Assembly (NCBI GenBank): GCA_009919445.1
Contig: RGBY01000087.1
Span: 1 to 9,530 of the forward strand
Source of the DNA: Planctomycetia bacterium
Lineage (GTDB): Bacteria > Planctomycetota > Planctomycetia > Pirellulales > UBA1268
Reading direction: 5' to 3'
Length of the DNA stretch: 9,530 bases
Below are positions 1 through 6,131 of the stretch, piece after piece (position 1 is the first letter of the stretch; each line of letters begins with the position of its first letter). A model generated the notes under the pieces. That model saw nothing but the letters and a program-made list of their open reading frames with translations, was not told the origin of the DNA and did not search any database. Position numbers and translations under genes: made by a program.

Positions 1-1
1 A

Positions 2-1123
2 ATACCAGGGCCAAGTTGTCACGAAGCCCAAGTTGCTGCTGATGTTCGCCAGCGACTCATCTCTGCCGGTGTACCAGCAAACGCAATCACCACCGACACC
101 GCCCACCGCAAGTCACCTGCCGGCGGTGACACCGGCAACCTGATCGTCAAGCTTCCCGGCACGGTCCGCGGCCCCCGACGGCTGTTGATGGCTCACCTCG
201 ATACGGTGCCACTGGCCGTCGGCAGTCGTCCCATCCGCCGGGGCGACTCACTTGTTTCTGACAATCCCAAGAGTGGCCTGGGGGCTGACAATCGTTCGGG
301 CGTCGCTGCCGTGCTAACCGCCATGCTTGAGATCAAACGACAGAACCTACCGCACCCTCCGCTAACGCTGCTGTTTACGGTGCAGGAAGAACTCGGCCTG
401 TTCGGTAGTCGCTATGTCGACACGCGAAAACTGGGCCGCCCCCAGCTGGCCTGGAATTTCGATGGCCGCGGCCCACAGCGAATTACCCATGCCGCGATTG
501 GCGGCCGCACGCTCGACATTGTCTTCCACGGCATTGCCAGCCACGCCGGTGGCGCTGCTGACCGGGGCGTCAGCGCCGTGGCCCTGGCCGGCCTGGCAAT
601 CCATGACCTCGTGAGCAAGGGCTGGCACGGTGAATTTACTCGCGGGGGGAAAGTTGGAACCTGCAACCTGGCTGTTATCGAGGGGGGCGACGCCACCAAC
701 GTCGTCACCGACAAGGTAACCATCCGAGGCGAATGCCGCAGTTTTGATCGCCGACTGCTTGACCGGATTGCTCGCGAAGTCGACCGGGCCTGCCAGCGGG
801 CGGTGCGGTCACTCAAAAACAGTCGCGGTGAGCGTGGCAGCGTGACCGTCACCAGTGAGATCGAATACGAGCCATTCACGTTGCCAAAACGCAGCCCCTC
901 GGTGCAGGTTGCCACTGAGGCGATTCGCTTCCTGGGCATGCAGCCGGAACTGCTCACAACACAAGGGGCCCTCGATGCCAACTGGATGAACGCTCGGGGA
1001 ATCCCCGTGGCAACGCTTGGTGCCGGCCAAGTGGCTGGCCACTCACTGGATGAGCGGCTCGACATTGAGCAATTCCTCGCCGGCTGCCAGGTTGCCCTCC
1101 AGCTGGCGACTGGCAACTGGTAA
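2..1123 (+). CDS. M20-family metallopeptidase, peptidase T-like (5' end cut off)
   Basis: A zinc-dependent exopeptidase of the M20 family, closest in feel to tripeptide aminopeptidase (PepT), which releases N-terminal residues from short peptides in the cytoplasm. The frame is open from base 2 with no start codon. It begins IPGPSCHEAQVAADV, the usual M20 N-terminal motif, so only some 10-20 residues are likely missing. Counting visible residues from base 2, the expected metal and catalytic positions are all present: His65 and Asp67 in MAHLDTVP, Asp96 in GADNRSG, Glu129-Glu130 in QEELG (general base plus ligand), Asp154 in NFDG, and His347 in AGHSLDERL. The dimerisation (lid) domain lies roughly between residues 165 and 275, beginning near GIASHAGG. 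The visible 373 residues fit the family length. An internal TTG/ATG at 185-190 falls inside the HxD motif and cannot be the start. The exact substrate (tripeptides or other N-acyl or peptide compounds) is not visible. Confidence 0.9.
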   Translation: MPGPSCHEAQVAADVRQRLISAGVPANAITTDTAHRKSPAGGDTGNLIVKLPGTVRGPRRLLMAHLDTVPLAVGSRPIRRGDSLVSDNPKSGLGADNRSGVAAVLTAMLEIKRQNLPHPPLTLLFTVQEELGLFGSRYVDTRKLGRPQLAWNFDGRGPQRITHAAIGGRTLDIVFHGIASHAGGAADRGVSAVALAGLAIHDLVSKGWHGEFTRGGKVGTCNLAVIEGGDATNVVTDKVTIRGECRSFDRRLLDRIAREVDRACQRAVRSLKNSRGERGSVTVTSEIEYEPFTLPKRSPSVQVATEAIRFLGMQPELLTTQGALDANWMNARGIPVATLGAGQVAGHSLDERLDIEQFLAGCQVALQLATGNW

Positions 1124-1129
1124 CCGGCT

Positions 1130-1164
1130 AGGGGGCAACGCCCCTTGCTGAGTTGACTGCTCAG
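1130..1164. terminator. Paired hairpins between convergent genes
   Basis: The 43-base gap between the stop of the plus-strand peptidase and the stop of the minus-strand SulP gene holds two adjacent inverted repeats. The first is GGGGC-AAC-GCCCC (1132-1144), extendable by G-T and A-T pairs to 1130-1146. The second is CTGAG-7-CTCAG (1148-1164). Being symmetrical, they could stop transcription from both sides, as expected between convergent genes. Neither is followed by a good T-run, so a classic intrinsic terminator is not certain. Confidence 0.5.
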
Positions 1165-1166
1165 TG

Positions 1167-3128
1167 TCAGACGAGTTCAACCCGCTGCAGCACTTCAACA
1201 GTCTCCAGACAGATGGTGACCGAAAACTTGGGGAGCACCTCGACCCGCAGAAACTCGATCAGGCCGGCTGCCTGAGCAGTGGGCACCAAGACCTCAAGCC
1301 GGACAGCCCGTTGCCGCCGCAATAACGGCCCATCGACTGATTGGCGACCACCTCCTTTGCACTCAGAGATGGTGTAACTGGTCACACCGAGTTCAACAAA
1401 CTCGTCCACCAGATGCTCTGCCACTGCCGAGGAGGCCATGATGGTCAGTCGCTTCACCTGACTGAGCGACCGCTTGCGGGATGCCAACTCGTTATCCGAC
1501 ATCGGCACCAGCGACTCGAGCCCCCGCACCTCGAACCCAAGGCCCTCCAATTCGAAAAGCTCACGCATTTCCTCAAGCTTTTCCAGCACGCTGTGGTCCA
1601 CGAGCTGCACACCAGACAAATCGATTACGAGGTTTCGGCCTTGAACTAGGCCGACCTGTTCGATCTGTCTGCGGAAGGGAATCCAGTTACTAAAAACAGC
1701 AGAGTCACGAGCACGGATCAGGCTGGTGTTGTCAGGCAGGTCTTCAATCTCAAGGAATGGCTTGAATAGTGACCGCAGCGGCACACCGTTGGCCAAATGC
1801 AGAGCGACCTTGAGCACAACGCCAATGAGAACACCAACCAACAGGTCGGTTACCACCACCATCACCATCGTGGTGAGAAAAATTGCCAACTGCTCACGCC
1901 CGATCCGATAAATGTGCACAAACTCAGTCGGATGGGTCAGCCGAAAGCCCGTGTAGACCAGCATCGCCGCCAAGGCTGCCAGCGGAATCAGGTGCAAAAA
2001 GCTGGGAATAACTGCTACGCAGATCAACAGAAAGATCGCATGCCAGAAATTGGCAAACCGCGTCTTCCCACCGTTGTCAATATTGGCCTTTGACCGGACG
2101 ATCTCTGAGATCATCGGCAGCCCGCCCAAAAACGATGCGACCAGATTGCCAGCCCCCACCGCAAACAGGTCTCGGTCCATGCTGCTGCGACGCTTCCACG
2201 GGTCAACAGCGTCGATGGCTTTGGCGCTCAGCACCGACTCAAGACTGCCGATGCAGAAAAAGATGAATGCCCACTTCCAGGCCAAAGGATGCATCAGCAC
2301 CGCAAAGTCTGGAGTGGTAATGTCGTGAAACATCCCAAACATTCGCTTCGGCATGCTCACGAGAAACTGCTCGCCCAGCTGATATTCGTGCCCCTGCAGG
2401 TAATAGGAATGCTCATGCAAAAGATCAAAAAACATCGCCGAGGGAATGGCAACAATGAGCACGACTATTGGTGCTGGTAGCCAACGCAGCCAAGCCACAG
2501 AATGGCTGCAAAGCGGCCAGGCAAACATGATGATCAGACTGACGATGCCAATCATGGCAATCGCTGGATTCGCCTCTGCCAAAAGATGGGGGATATCAGC
2601 CAGTATCTCAATTGGCTCGCCAGACGCTGCGACACCAATGGCAATGGGGAGTTGCTTAATGCAGATAATGATGCCGATCCCAGCCAGCATTCCATGGACA
2701 ACTGAGATCGGGAAAAACTCACCCAGGATGCCTGCCCGAAATATTGAAAACAGCATCTGCAGGACGGCCGCTGCAAAGGCCACAGCCAAAGCAGCCCGAT
2801 AGGCCTGCTGGTCTGCTGGGGCCCAGCCACCGACCATTCCATCGCCGCTAAACTCACTGATACAGCCAGCAATCACCACAATGAGACCCGCCGCCGGCCC
2901 TTTGATTGTCAACTCGCTGTTGGTCAACAGCGGCGTGACCAGACCACCGACAATCGCCGTAAACACACCGGCAATCGGCGGGAACCCACAGGCCAGCGAG
3001 ATGCCCAAACAGAGAGGCAGCGCAATCAGGAAGACGAGAAAACCGGAACGAATATCAGCCGCAGCATAGGTTCGAAAACCGGCTAGATTGCCTCGCGGCA
3101 CCTCCGTGATCGCGCCATCCTGCATCAT
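1167..3128 (-). CDS. SulP-family anion transporter with STAS and fused P-II-like C-terminal domain
   Basis: An inner-membrane anion transporter of the SulP (SLC26-like) family; bacterial members move sulfate, bicarbonate or dicarboxylates. Residues about 20-450 form the membrane domain, with family signatures near 31-60 (LVFLIALPLCLGISLACGF), KGPAAGL (76-82), GSLESVLSAKAID (294-306) and the region 334-365. A STAS domain follows at about 465-545 (VIDLSGVQLVDHSVLEKL). At the position of the SpoIIAA phosphoserine it has His512 (DHS) rather than Ser. Most SulP proteins end here. This one continues for about 95 residues (558-651) resembling a P-II/SbtB signalling domain. The first of two tandem ATGs (3128, 3125) is used; an AGGA lies about 14 bases upstream, so the RBS is weak. 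A promoter-like element and a hairpin lie upstream of the start. Bicarbonate as substrate is inferred from the SbtB-like domain, not shown. Confidence 0.93.
   Translation of the reverse strand: MMQDGAITEVPRGNLAGFRTYAAADIRSGFLVFLIALPLCLGISLACGFPPIAGVFTAIVGGLVTPLLTNSELTIKGPAAGLIVVIAGCISEFSGDGMVGGWAPADQQAYRAALAVAFAAAVLQMLFSIFRAGILGEFFPISVVHGMLAGIGIIICIKQLPIAIGVAASGEPIEILADIPHLLAEANPAIAMIGIVSLIIMFAWPLCSHSVAWLRWLPAPIVVLIVAIPSAMFFDLLHEHSYYLQGHEYQLGEQFLVSMPKRMFGMFHDITTPDFAVLMHPLAWKWAFIFFCIGSLESVLSAKAIDAVDPWKRRSSMDRDLFAVGAGNLVASFLGGLPMISEIVRSKANIDNGGKTRFANFWHAIFLLICVAVIPSFLHLIPLAALAAMLVYTGFRLTHPTEFVHIYRIGREQLAIFLTTMVMVVVTDLLVGVLIGVVLKVALHLANGVPLRSLFKPFLEIEDLPDNTSLIRARDSAVFSNWIPFRRQIEQVGLVQGRNLVIDLSGVQLVDHSVLEKLEEMRELFELEGLGFEVRGLESLVPMSDNELASRKRSLSQVKRLTIMASSAVAEHLVDEFVELGVTSYTISECKGGGRQSVDGPLLRRQRAVRLEVLVPTAQAAGLIEFLRVEVLPKFSVTICLETVEVLQRVELV
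1176..1457 (-). other. P-II/SbtB-like domain at the C-terminus of the SulP transporter
   Basis: Residues about 558-651 of the transporter read as a ferredoxin-like beta-alpha-beta repeat. Strand 1 is KRLTIMAS. Helix 1 covers about 567-580. Strand 2 is SYTISECKGGGRQ (584-596). After a short loop, strand 3 is VRLEVLVP (609-616). Helix 2 covers about 618-634 and strand 4 is SVTICLETVEVL (636-647). The Gly-x-x-x-Tyr-Thr and K-G-x-G-R-Q pattern is that of P-II proteins (canonical EVKGFGRQ). The ending without a B-loop TGxxGDGK motif, and the closing pattern I-C-x-x-x-V-E-V-L, are more like SbtB, which regulates the bicarbonate transporter SbtA in cyanobacteria. The stretch matching the T-loop is short (about 13 residues between GRQ and the next strand) and has no tyrosine to modify. 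Assigned by pattern reading only. Confidence 0.65.
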
Positions 3129-3152
3129 GAGTGTGTCGGTTCCTGCTCGCTC

Positions 3153-3173
3153 GAAATCGGCCGAAAATCGGCC
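3153..3173 (-). promoter_or_regulatory. Leader hairpin and near-tandem repeat upstream of SulP
   Basis: About 30 bases before the SulP start, GGCCGA-AAA-TCGGCC (3159-3173) is a perfect 6-bp inverted repeat. The same stretch is also a near-tandem direct repeat (GAAATCGGCC at 3153-3162 and GAAAATCGGCC at 3163-3173). It lies in the predicted 5' leader, downstream of the promoter-like element at 3293-3320. It could be an operator, an mRNA hairpin affecting translation, or chance; nothing identifies a binding protein. Confidence 0.35.
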
Positions 3174-3292
3174 CCGGCCAGACTATTTCCCGCTCGCAAA
3201 ACCGCTTCACCCAAGGGGGCTCGCCGTACGACCAACCGGCCGCCGAGGGAGAGAGGCAAACACCTCTTCATAAACCTGCCAGGAAAAACCTG

Positions 3293-3320
3293 ATGATACT
3301 CAGATTTTTCACCGTGTCAG
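3293..3320 (-). promoter_or_regulatory. Sigma70-like promoter for the SulP gene
   Basis: Read on the minus strand, CTGACA (3320-3315) and TATCAT (3298-3293) each match the -35 and -10 consensus at five of six bases, with a 16-base spacer containing an A-run. The element sits in a locally AT-rich patch in the 243-base gap between the phosphatase stop and the SulP start, giving a predicted leader of roughly 155 bases. This suggests the transporter can be transcribed independently of the upstream phosphatase operon. Confidence 0.5.
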
Positions 3321-3371
3321 GCCCGCAGCCACGATTGCGGGTCACTCACGCCGTTCAACAGCTGAGGCATC

Positions 3372-5603
3372 TTAACGGCGTTTGACGACGACTGCCGTGA
3401 GGTCGTCCTGCTGAGGCATCCCTGCGACAAAATTCGCAACGCCGTGCTGGAGGTGGGTAACCATTTCGGCAGCTGTACCATGCCGATGACTGGCGACGAT
3501 CGCCTCGACCGCCGGCACGCCGAGAGGTTGCCCGGCAGGATTGACCGCCTCAAAAAACCCATCGGTAATCAACACCAACGAGTCACCTCGGCCCAACTCA
3601 ACCTGCCCCGCCAACTCGGTGGAGGGTTCGTCAAGAAAACCAAAGGGCAAGCCTTGAACAGGCAGCTGCTCTACCGTGCCGGTGCCGCCACGACAGAGCA
3701 AGAGCGGCCCTTGGCCGGCACTAAAGTATTCGACGCGATTCTCCTCCGGTGACACCAGCAAGAAACAGGCTGTCACCAGTCGCTGATCCGGCAGGTCTTC
3801 AGCCAGCACCCGGTGCATGGCAGCCACGACCTCACCAAGCTGTTCGCCCCGCGCGACAGTCGCCCGAAACAGGGCCCGCACCTCAGCAGCAACCAGTGCC
3901 GGCCCCAGCCCGTGGCCGGTTACATCGGCGATGGCAATGGCAAGCCGGCCATCGGCGAGGGGCACGAAGTCGTACAAATCGCCGCCAGCCTTTTCCGCCA
4001 TGCCATTCCAGCCCGCAAGATCAAAGCCGGAAAGGATCGGCGGCTGCTTGGGCAGCAATCCCTGTTGGATGTCGTGGGCAATGGAAAGTTCCTGCTCGAG
4101 CCTGCGTTTTCCCTCAAGAGCAGCCTCTTCACGGGACATGGCGGCGAAGAAGGCAATGTCGCGATCGGCAAACAGCGCCGTGAATAACAAAGAAAGGATG
4201 GCCACAATCCAGGTGACATCGAAATCGCCCTTGAGGTAAGCCGAGTTAGCCTCAGCTTCAATCTGCCAATCGAGCCAGGAAACCGGCAATGACCCAACCC
4301 AGTGGAGGTCTTGTCCAACCTGCTTGGCTGGCGACGCCGTCCCGCCCGCTTCTCGCTGCTGGGTTTGCACGGACATCGTCAACCCGGCCGGCAACGTCCC
4401 CACCGCTTTCTGCAGAAGCTGCTGCTGTTCAATGCCTGCGACGAGTCCGCCCTCAGGCTGCCGGGCTCCTTGGCCTGAGGCATCAGCCGCAACTGCCACC
4501 AGCAGGCCCTCCACATTGTCATGTGTCGGATCAACGGCGGTGTTCTTCTGCTGCCGCACCAGCCGCACAGCGGTCGCGGCAGGTTGCCCTGTCTGCTGAG
4601 CAGTCGCGATCAGGGTGCCAAAAGCCCTTGACGGTTCTGCGGCCAGCGACCAGCCAGGCTGGTTTATAAGAACTGGCAAATTCGGCTGGTTGCTGCCTTG
4701 CTCAACTTCCGGTTGCCAGGCAAGCAGCCTGATTTCTGCTGCCTGCTCGAAGATGCTAACTGCGAGCTCTGGCAGCGCCTGATTCGGCTGCCCGGTGGCC
4801 CCGATCAGGTCACGGTTGATCTCGAGCCGCTCAGCAAGCAGCCGTACCCGGTCCGCCAAACGACTGGCAGCGAGCTTCCCGTCGTTATCCAGTTGCCGGA
4901 TGCGAGCGGCCTGTTCCCAACGGGCGGCACCGGAGAAGGCCACCATAACCAGCCCAAACATGACTGCCATCTTGAGGATGACGCCACGATTACCGGACCG
5001 CCAAATCCCCGCGTCTGCACCTAGGAAGACCAGCGTAAGTGGAGTAAAGACGAAGACGCCAAGGGTGTCTCCGACGTACCATTTCCAGCCCTCATAAAGC
5101 AGATCATCGCCAGGAACAAAGCCGGCAAGACCGAGGGCTGTCATGCCCACGGTGGCTGAAACCACACAGGCAATCGCACCCCCAACAACAAGAAACCCAT
5201 AGAGGTACCGCTCAAAGGCAAGCTCTCGCCAGGAGTCCTTTTTCCACCAGGTCACCAGAAACGCTGCCAGAAATGCCTGCAACGCTGCACCACAGGCAAA
5301 GGCCAGTGCCAGTTCAAACTCAATTAACGGCCAGCCGTTTCCCCCAAGCCAGCATCGTGCCATCTGCATAAGAAACTGGCCGGCAAATACCCCGACCACG
5401 GCTACCCGGCCATACCAGAGCACGGCAGCCAGTGCAAAACCAGCTGCTGGAAACAGAGGGCTGGCCGTGCTCGGCGGAATCGCCAACTGCAGGCCGATGA
5501 GGCCAAGCAGGGCATAGAGGCCGGTGATCCAGCCGACGCGAAACGCAGTCGCCTGGAACGAAGGCAGCGGGGACGGCTCCTGAGAATCAGCAACCTGACT
5601 CAT
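3372..5603 (-). CDS. Membrane sensor phosphatase: MASE1-CHASE-SpoIIE/RsbU (PP2C-type)
   Basis: A serine phosphatase of the SpoIIE/RsbU (PP2C) type attached to a membrane sensor. Residues about 20-222 form a multi-pass MASE1-like segment (ALLGLIGLQLAIPP, FPAAGFALAAVLWYG, a conserved WYVGDTLGVFVFTPL at 175-189). Residues about 226-458, between membrane spans, resemble a periplasmic CHASE ligand-binding domain (FEQAAEIRLLAWQPEVE at 285-301, then LIATAQQTGQPAAT). A last helix at about 462-480 leads to the catalytic domain (about 500-743). PP2C metal-binding motifs are intact: GGDLYD with Asp542, ADVTGHG with Asp560, TDG with Asp681, and DDLTAVVV with Asp733-Asp734. The start codon overlaps the stop of the STAS gene as ATGA, with no strong RBS of its own, so it is probably translationally coupled. 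Its likely substrate is the phosphorylated STAS protein encoded just upstream. The MASE1 and CHASE assignments rest on pattern; the phosphatase call is firm. Confidence 0.9.
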   Translation of the reverse strand: MSQVADSQEPSPLPSFQATAFRVGWITGLYALLGLIGLQLAIPPSTASPLFPAAGFALAAVLWYGRVAVVGVFAGQFLMQMARCWLGGNGWPLIEFELALAFACGAALQAFLAAFLVTWWKKDSWRELAFERYLYGFLVVGGAIACVVSATVGMTALGLAGFVPGDDLLYEGWKWYVGDTLGVFVFTPLTLVFLGADAGIWRSGNRGVILKMAVMFGLVMVAFSGAARWEQAARIRQLDNDGKLAASRLADRVRLLAERLEINRDLIGATGQPNQALPELAVSIFEQAAEIRLLAWQPEVEQGSNQPNLPVLINQPGWSLAAEPSRAFGTLIATAQQTGQPAATAVRLVRQQKNTAVDPTHDNVEGLLVAVAADASGQGARQPEGGLVAGIEQQQLLQKAVGTLPAGLTMSVQTQQREAGGTASPAKQVGQDLHWVGSLPVSWLDWQIEAEANSAYLKGDFDVTWIVAILSLLFTALFADRDIAFFAAMSREEAALEGKRRLEQELSIAHDIQQGLLPKQPPILSGFDLAGWNGMAEKAGGDLYDFVPLADGRLAIAIADVTGHGLGPALVAAEVRALFRATVARGEQLGEVVAAMHRVLAEDLPDQRLVTACFLLVSPEENRVEYFSAGQGPLLLCRGGTGTVEQLPVQGLPFGFLDEPSTELAGQVELGRGDSLVLITDGFFEAVNPAGQPLGVPAVEAIVASHRHGTAAEMVTHLQHGVANFVAGMPQQDDLTAVVVKRR

Positions 5604-5953
5604 TGGGCGATGACCACCGCAGCCTGCCGATCAGGAAAAATCTCGAACAACGAGTCGATCTTGGTGAACCGCAGGACGTCGGCAATCTCCTGACGTACCG
5701 AGCAGAGCCCCAGCGTTCCCTGACGTGACTGAATCGCCCGATACAAGTCCCTCAGGAGGGCAATTGCCGCGCTCGAAATCAGCTCCACCCCATCGAGATC
5801 GAGCAGTACCTTTGGAGGCTCAGCGGCAATAACAAACCGAACAAGTTCATCCCGGATCGCGTCGAGTTCTGGGCCGTCGACAATTCGCGTCACCCCAAAG
5901 CCAACGATACTGACGTCTTTCTCTCGATCGAACTTGAGCAAGGATTCGTTCAC
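5600..5953 (-). CDS. STAS-domain protein, anti-sigma factor antagonist-like (SpoIIAA/RsbV type)
   Basis: A 117-residue single-domain STAS protein. In SpoIIAA/RsbV partner switches such a protein binds a serine kinase/anti-sigma factor when unphosphorylated, is inactivated by phosphorylation, and is reset by a PP2C phosphatase. The core VLLDLDGVELISSAAIALL (49-67) aligns with the SpoIIAA phosphosite, making Ser60 the expected phosphoserine. The usual preceding Asp is Ile59 and the Gly after the two serines is Ala62. The start is GTG at 5953-5951, supported by an AGG seven bases upstream. The gene shares four bases with the downstream phosphatase, forming one operon. No RsbW/SpoIIAB-type kinase or sigma factor is encoded in the window, so the partner must lie elsewhere, or the STAS protein controls a different target. 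Confidence 0.88.
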   Translation of the reverse strand: MNESLLKFDREKDVSIVGFGVTRIVDGPELDAIRDELVRFVIAAEPPKVLLDLDGVELISSAAIALLRDLYRAIQSRQGTLGLCSVRQEIADVLRFTKIDSLFEIFPDRQAAVVIAQ

Positions 5954-5959
5954 GGCTTT

Positions 5960-6010
5960 ACCTGTTCACCACCTGGTAACTACCTGGTCACCAAAACCAA
6001 AACGAAAACC
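5960..6010 (-). repeat. Three 11-bp repeats plus three 6-bp repeats before the STAS start
   Basis: Directly upstream of the GTG start are three head-to-tail 11-bp units on the plus strand: ACCTGTTCACC (5960-5970), ACCTGGTAACT (5971-5981) and ACCTGGTCACC (5982-5992). They run straight into three 6-bp units, AAAACC, AAAACG and AAAACC (5993-6010). The unit nearest the gene supplies the ribosome binding site (AGG on the minus strand). An 11-bp period is about one helical turn, so the copies would face the same side of DNA. Whether this is an operator, a by-product of slippage, or a string of RBS-like AGGT motifs cannot be told from the sequence. Confidence 0.6.
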
Positions 6011-6023
6011 CCTAGAGCCTTTT

Positions 6024-6041
6024 GGACCAAACCAGCGGTCC
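6024..6041 (-). terminator. Weak hairpin after the 450-residue protein gene
   Basis: GGACC (6024-6028) and GGTCC (6037-6041) form a 5-bp stem with an 8-base loop in the 178-base gap between the coiled-coil gene stop (6132) and the STAS start (5953). On the minus strand it is followed, after about 13 bases, by the T-rich run made by the AAAACC repeats. The stem is short and the T-run distant, so it is only a possible terminator or attenuator. I see no convincing promoter in the rest of this gap. Confidence 0.2.
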
Positions 6042-6131
6042 CGTGACAGGTTCCCGGGCTTACAAGTTTCAGTCTCTCACATTTAACCTGAGCCTGCCAG
6101 CGGCACCCCAGGGCACCGGAAACCTAAACGT

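Noticed and set aside
412..1116. Long open frame (234 codons) on the minus strand opposite the first peptidase
   Set aside because: Its product is rich in Ser, Arg and Pro with no domain-like pattern, while the plus-strand frame has every M20 motif. It is a shadow of a GC-rich gene.
1600..1610. Phosphorylation of the SulP STAS domain by the partner-switch kinase
   Set aside because: The position matching the SpoIIAA phosphoserine is His512 in the sequence VDHSVL, so standard serine phosphorylation at that site is not supported.
1797..2093. Plus-strand frame with a run of five histidines, like a metal-binding or tag sequence
   Set aside because: It is the antisense of the SulP membrane segment TMVMVVVT; Met/Val codons read backwards give His. 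No RBS or domain supports it.
2552..2872. Minus-strand 106-codon frame inside the SulP gene, suggesting a frameshift
   Set aside because: The main SulP frame is continuous through the region with the expected family motifs, so there is no broken copy; the second frame is a chance overlap.
3322..3341. Hairpin CCCGCA-8-TGCGGG after the phosphatase stop as an intrinsic terminator
   Set aside because: The 6-bp stem is real, but no T-run follows on the minus strand and it overlaps the neighbourhood of the SulP promoter-like element, so the evidence is too thin for a terminator call.
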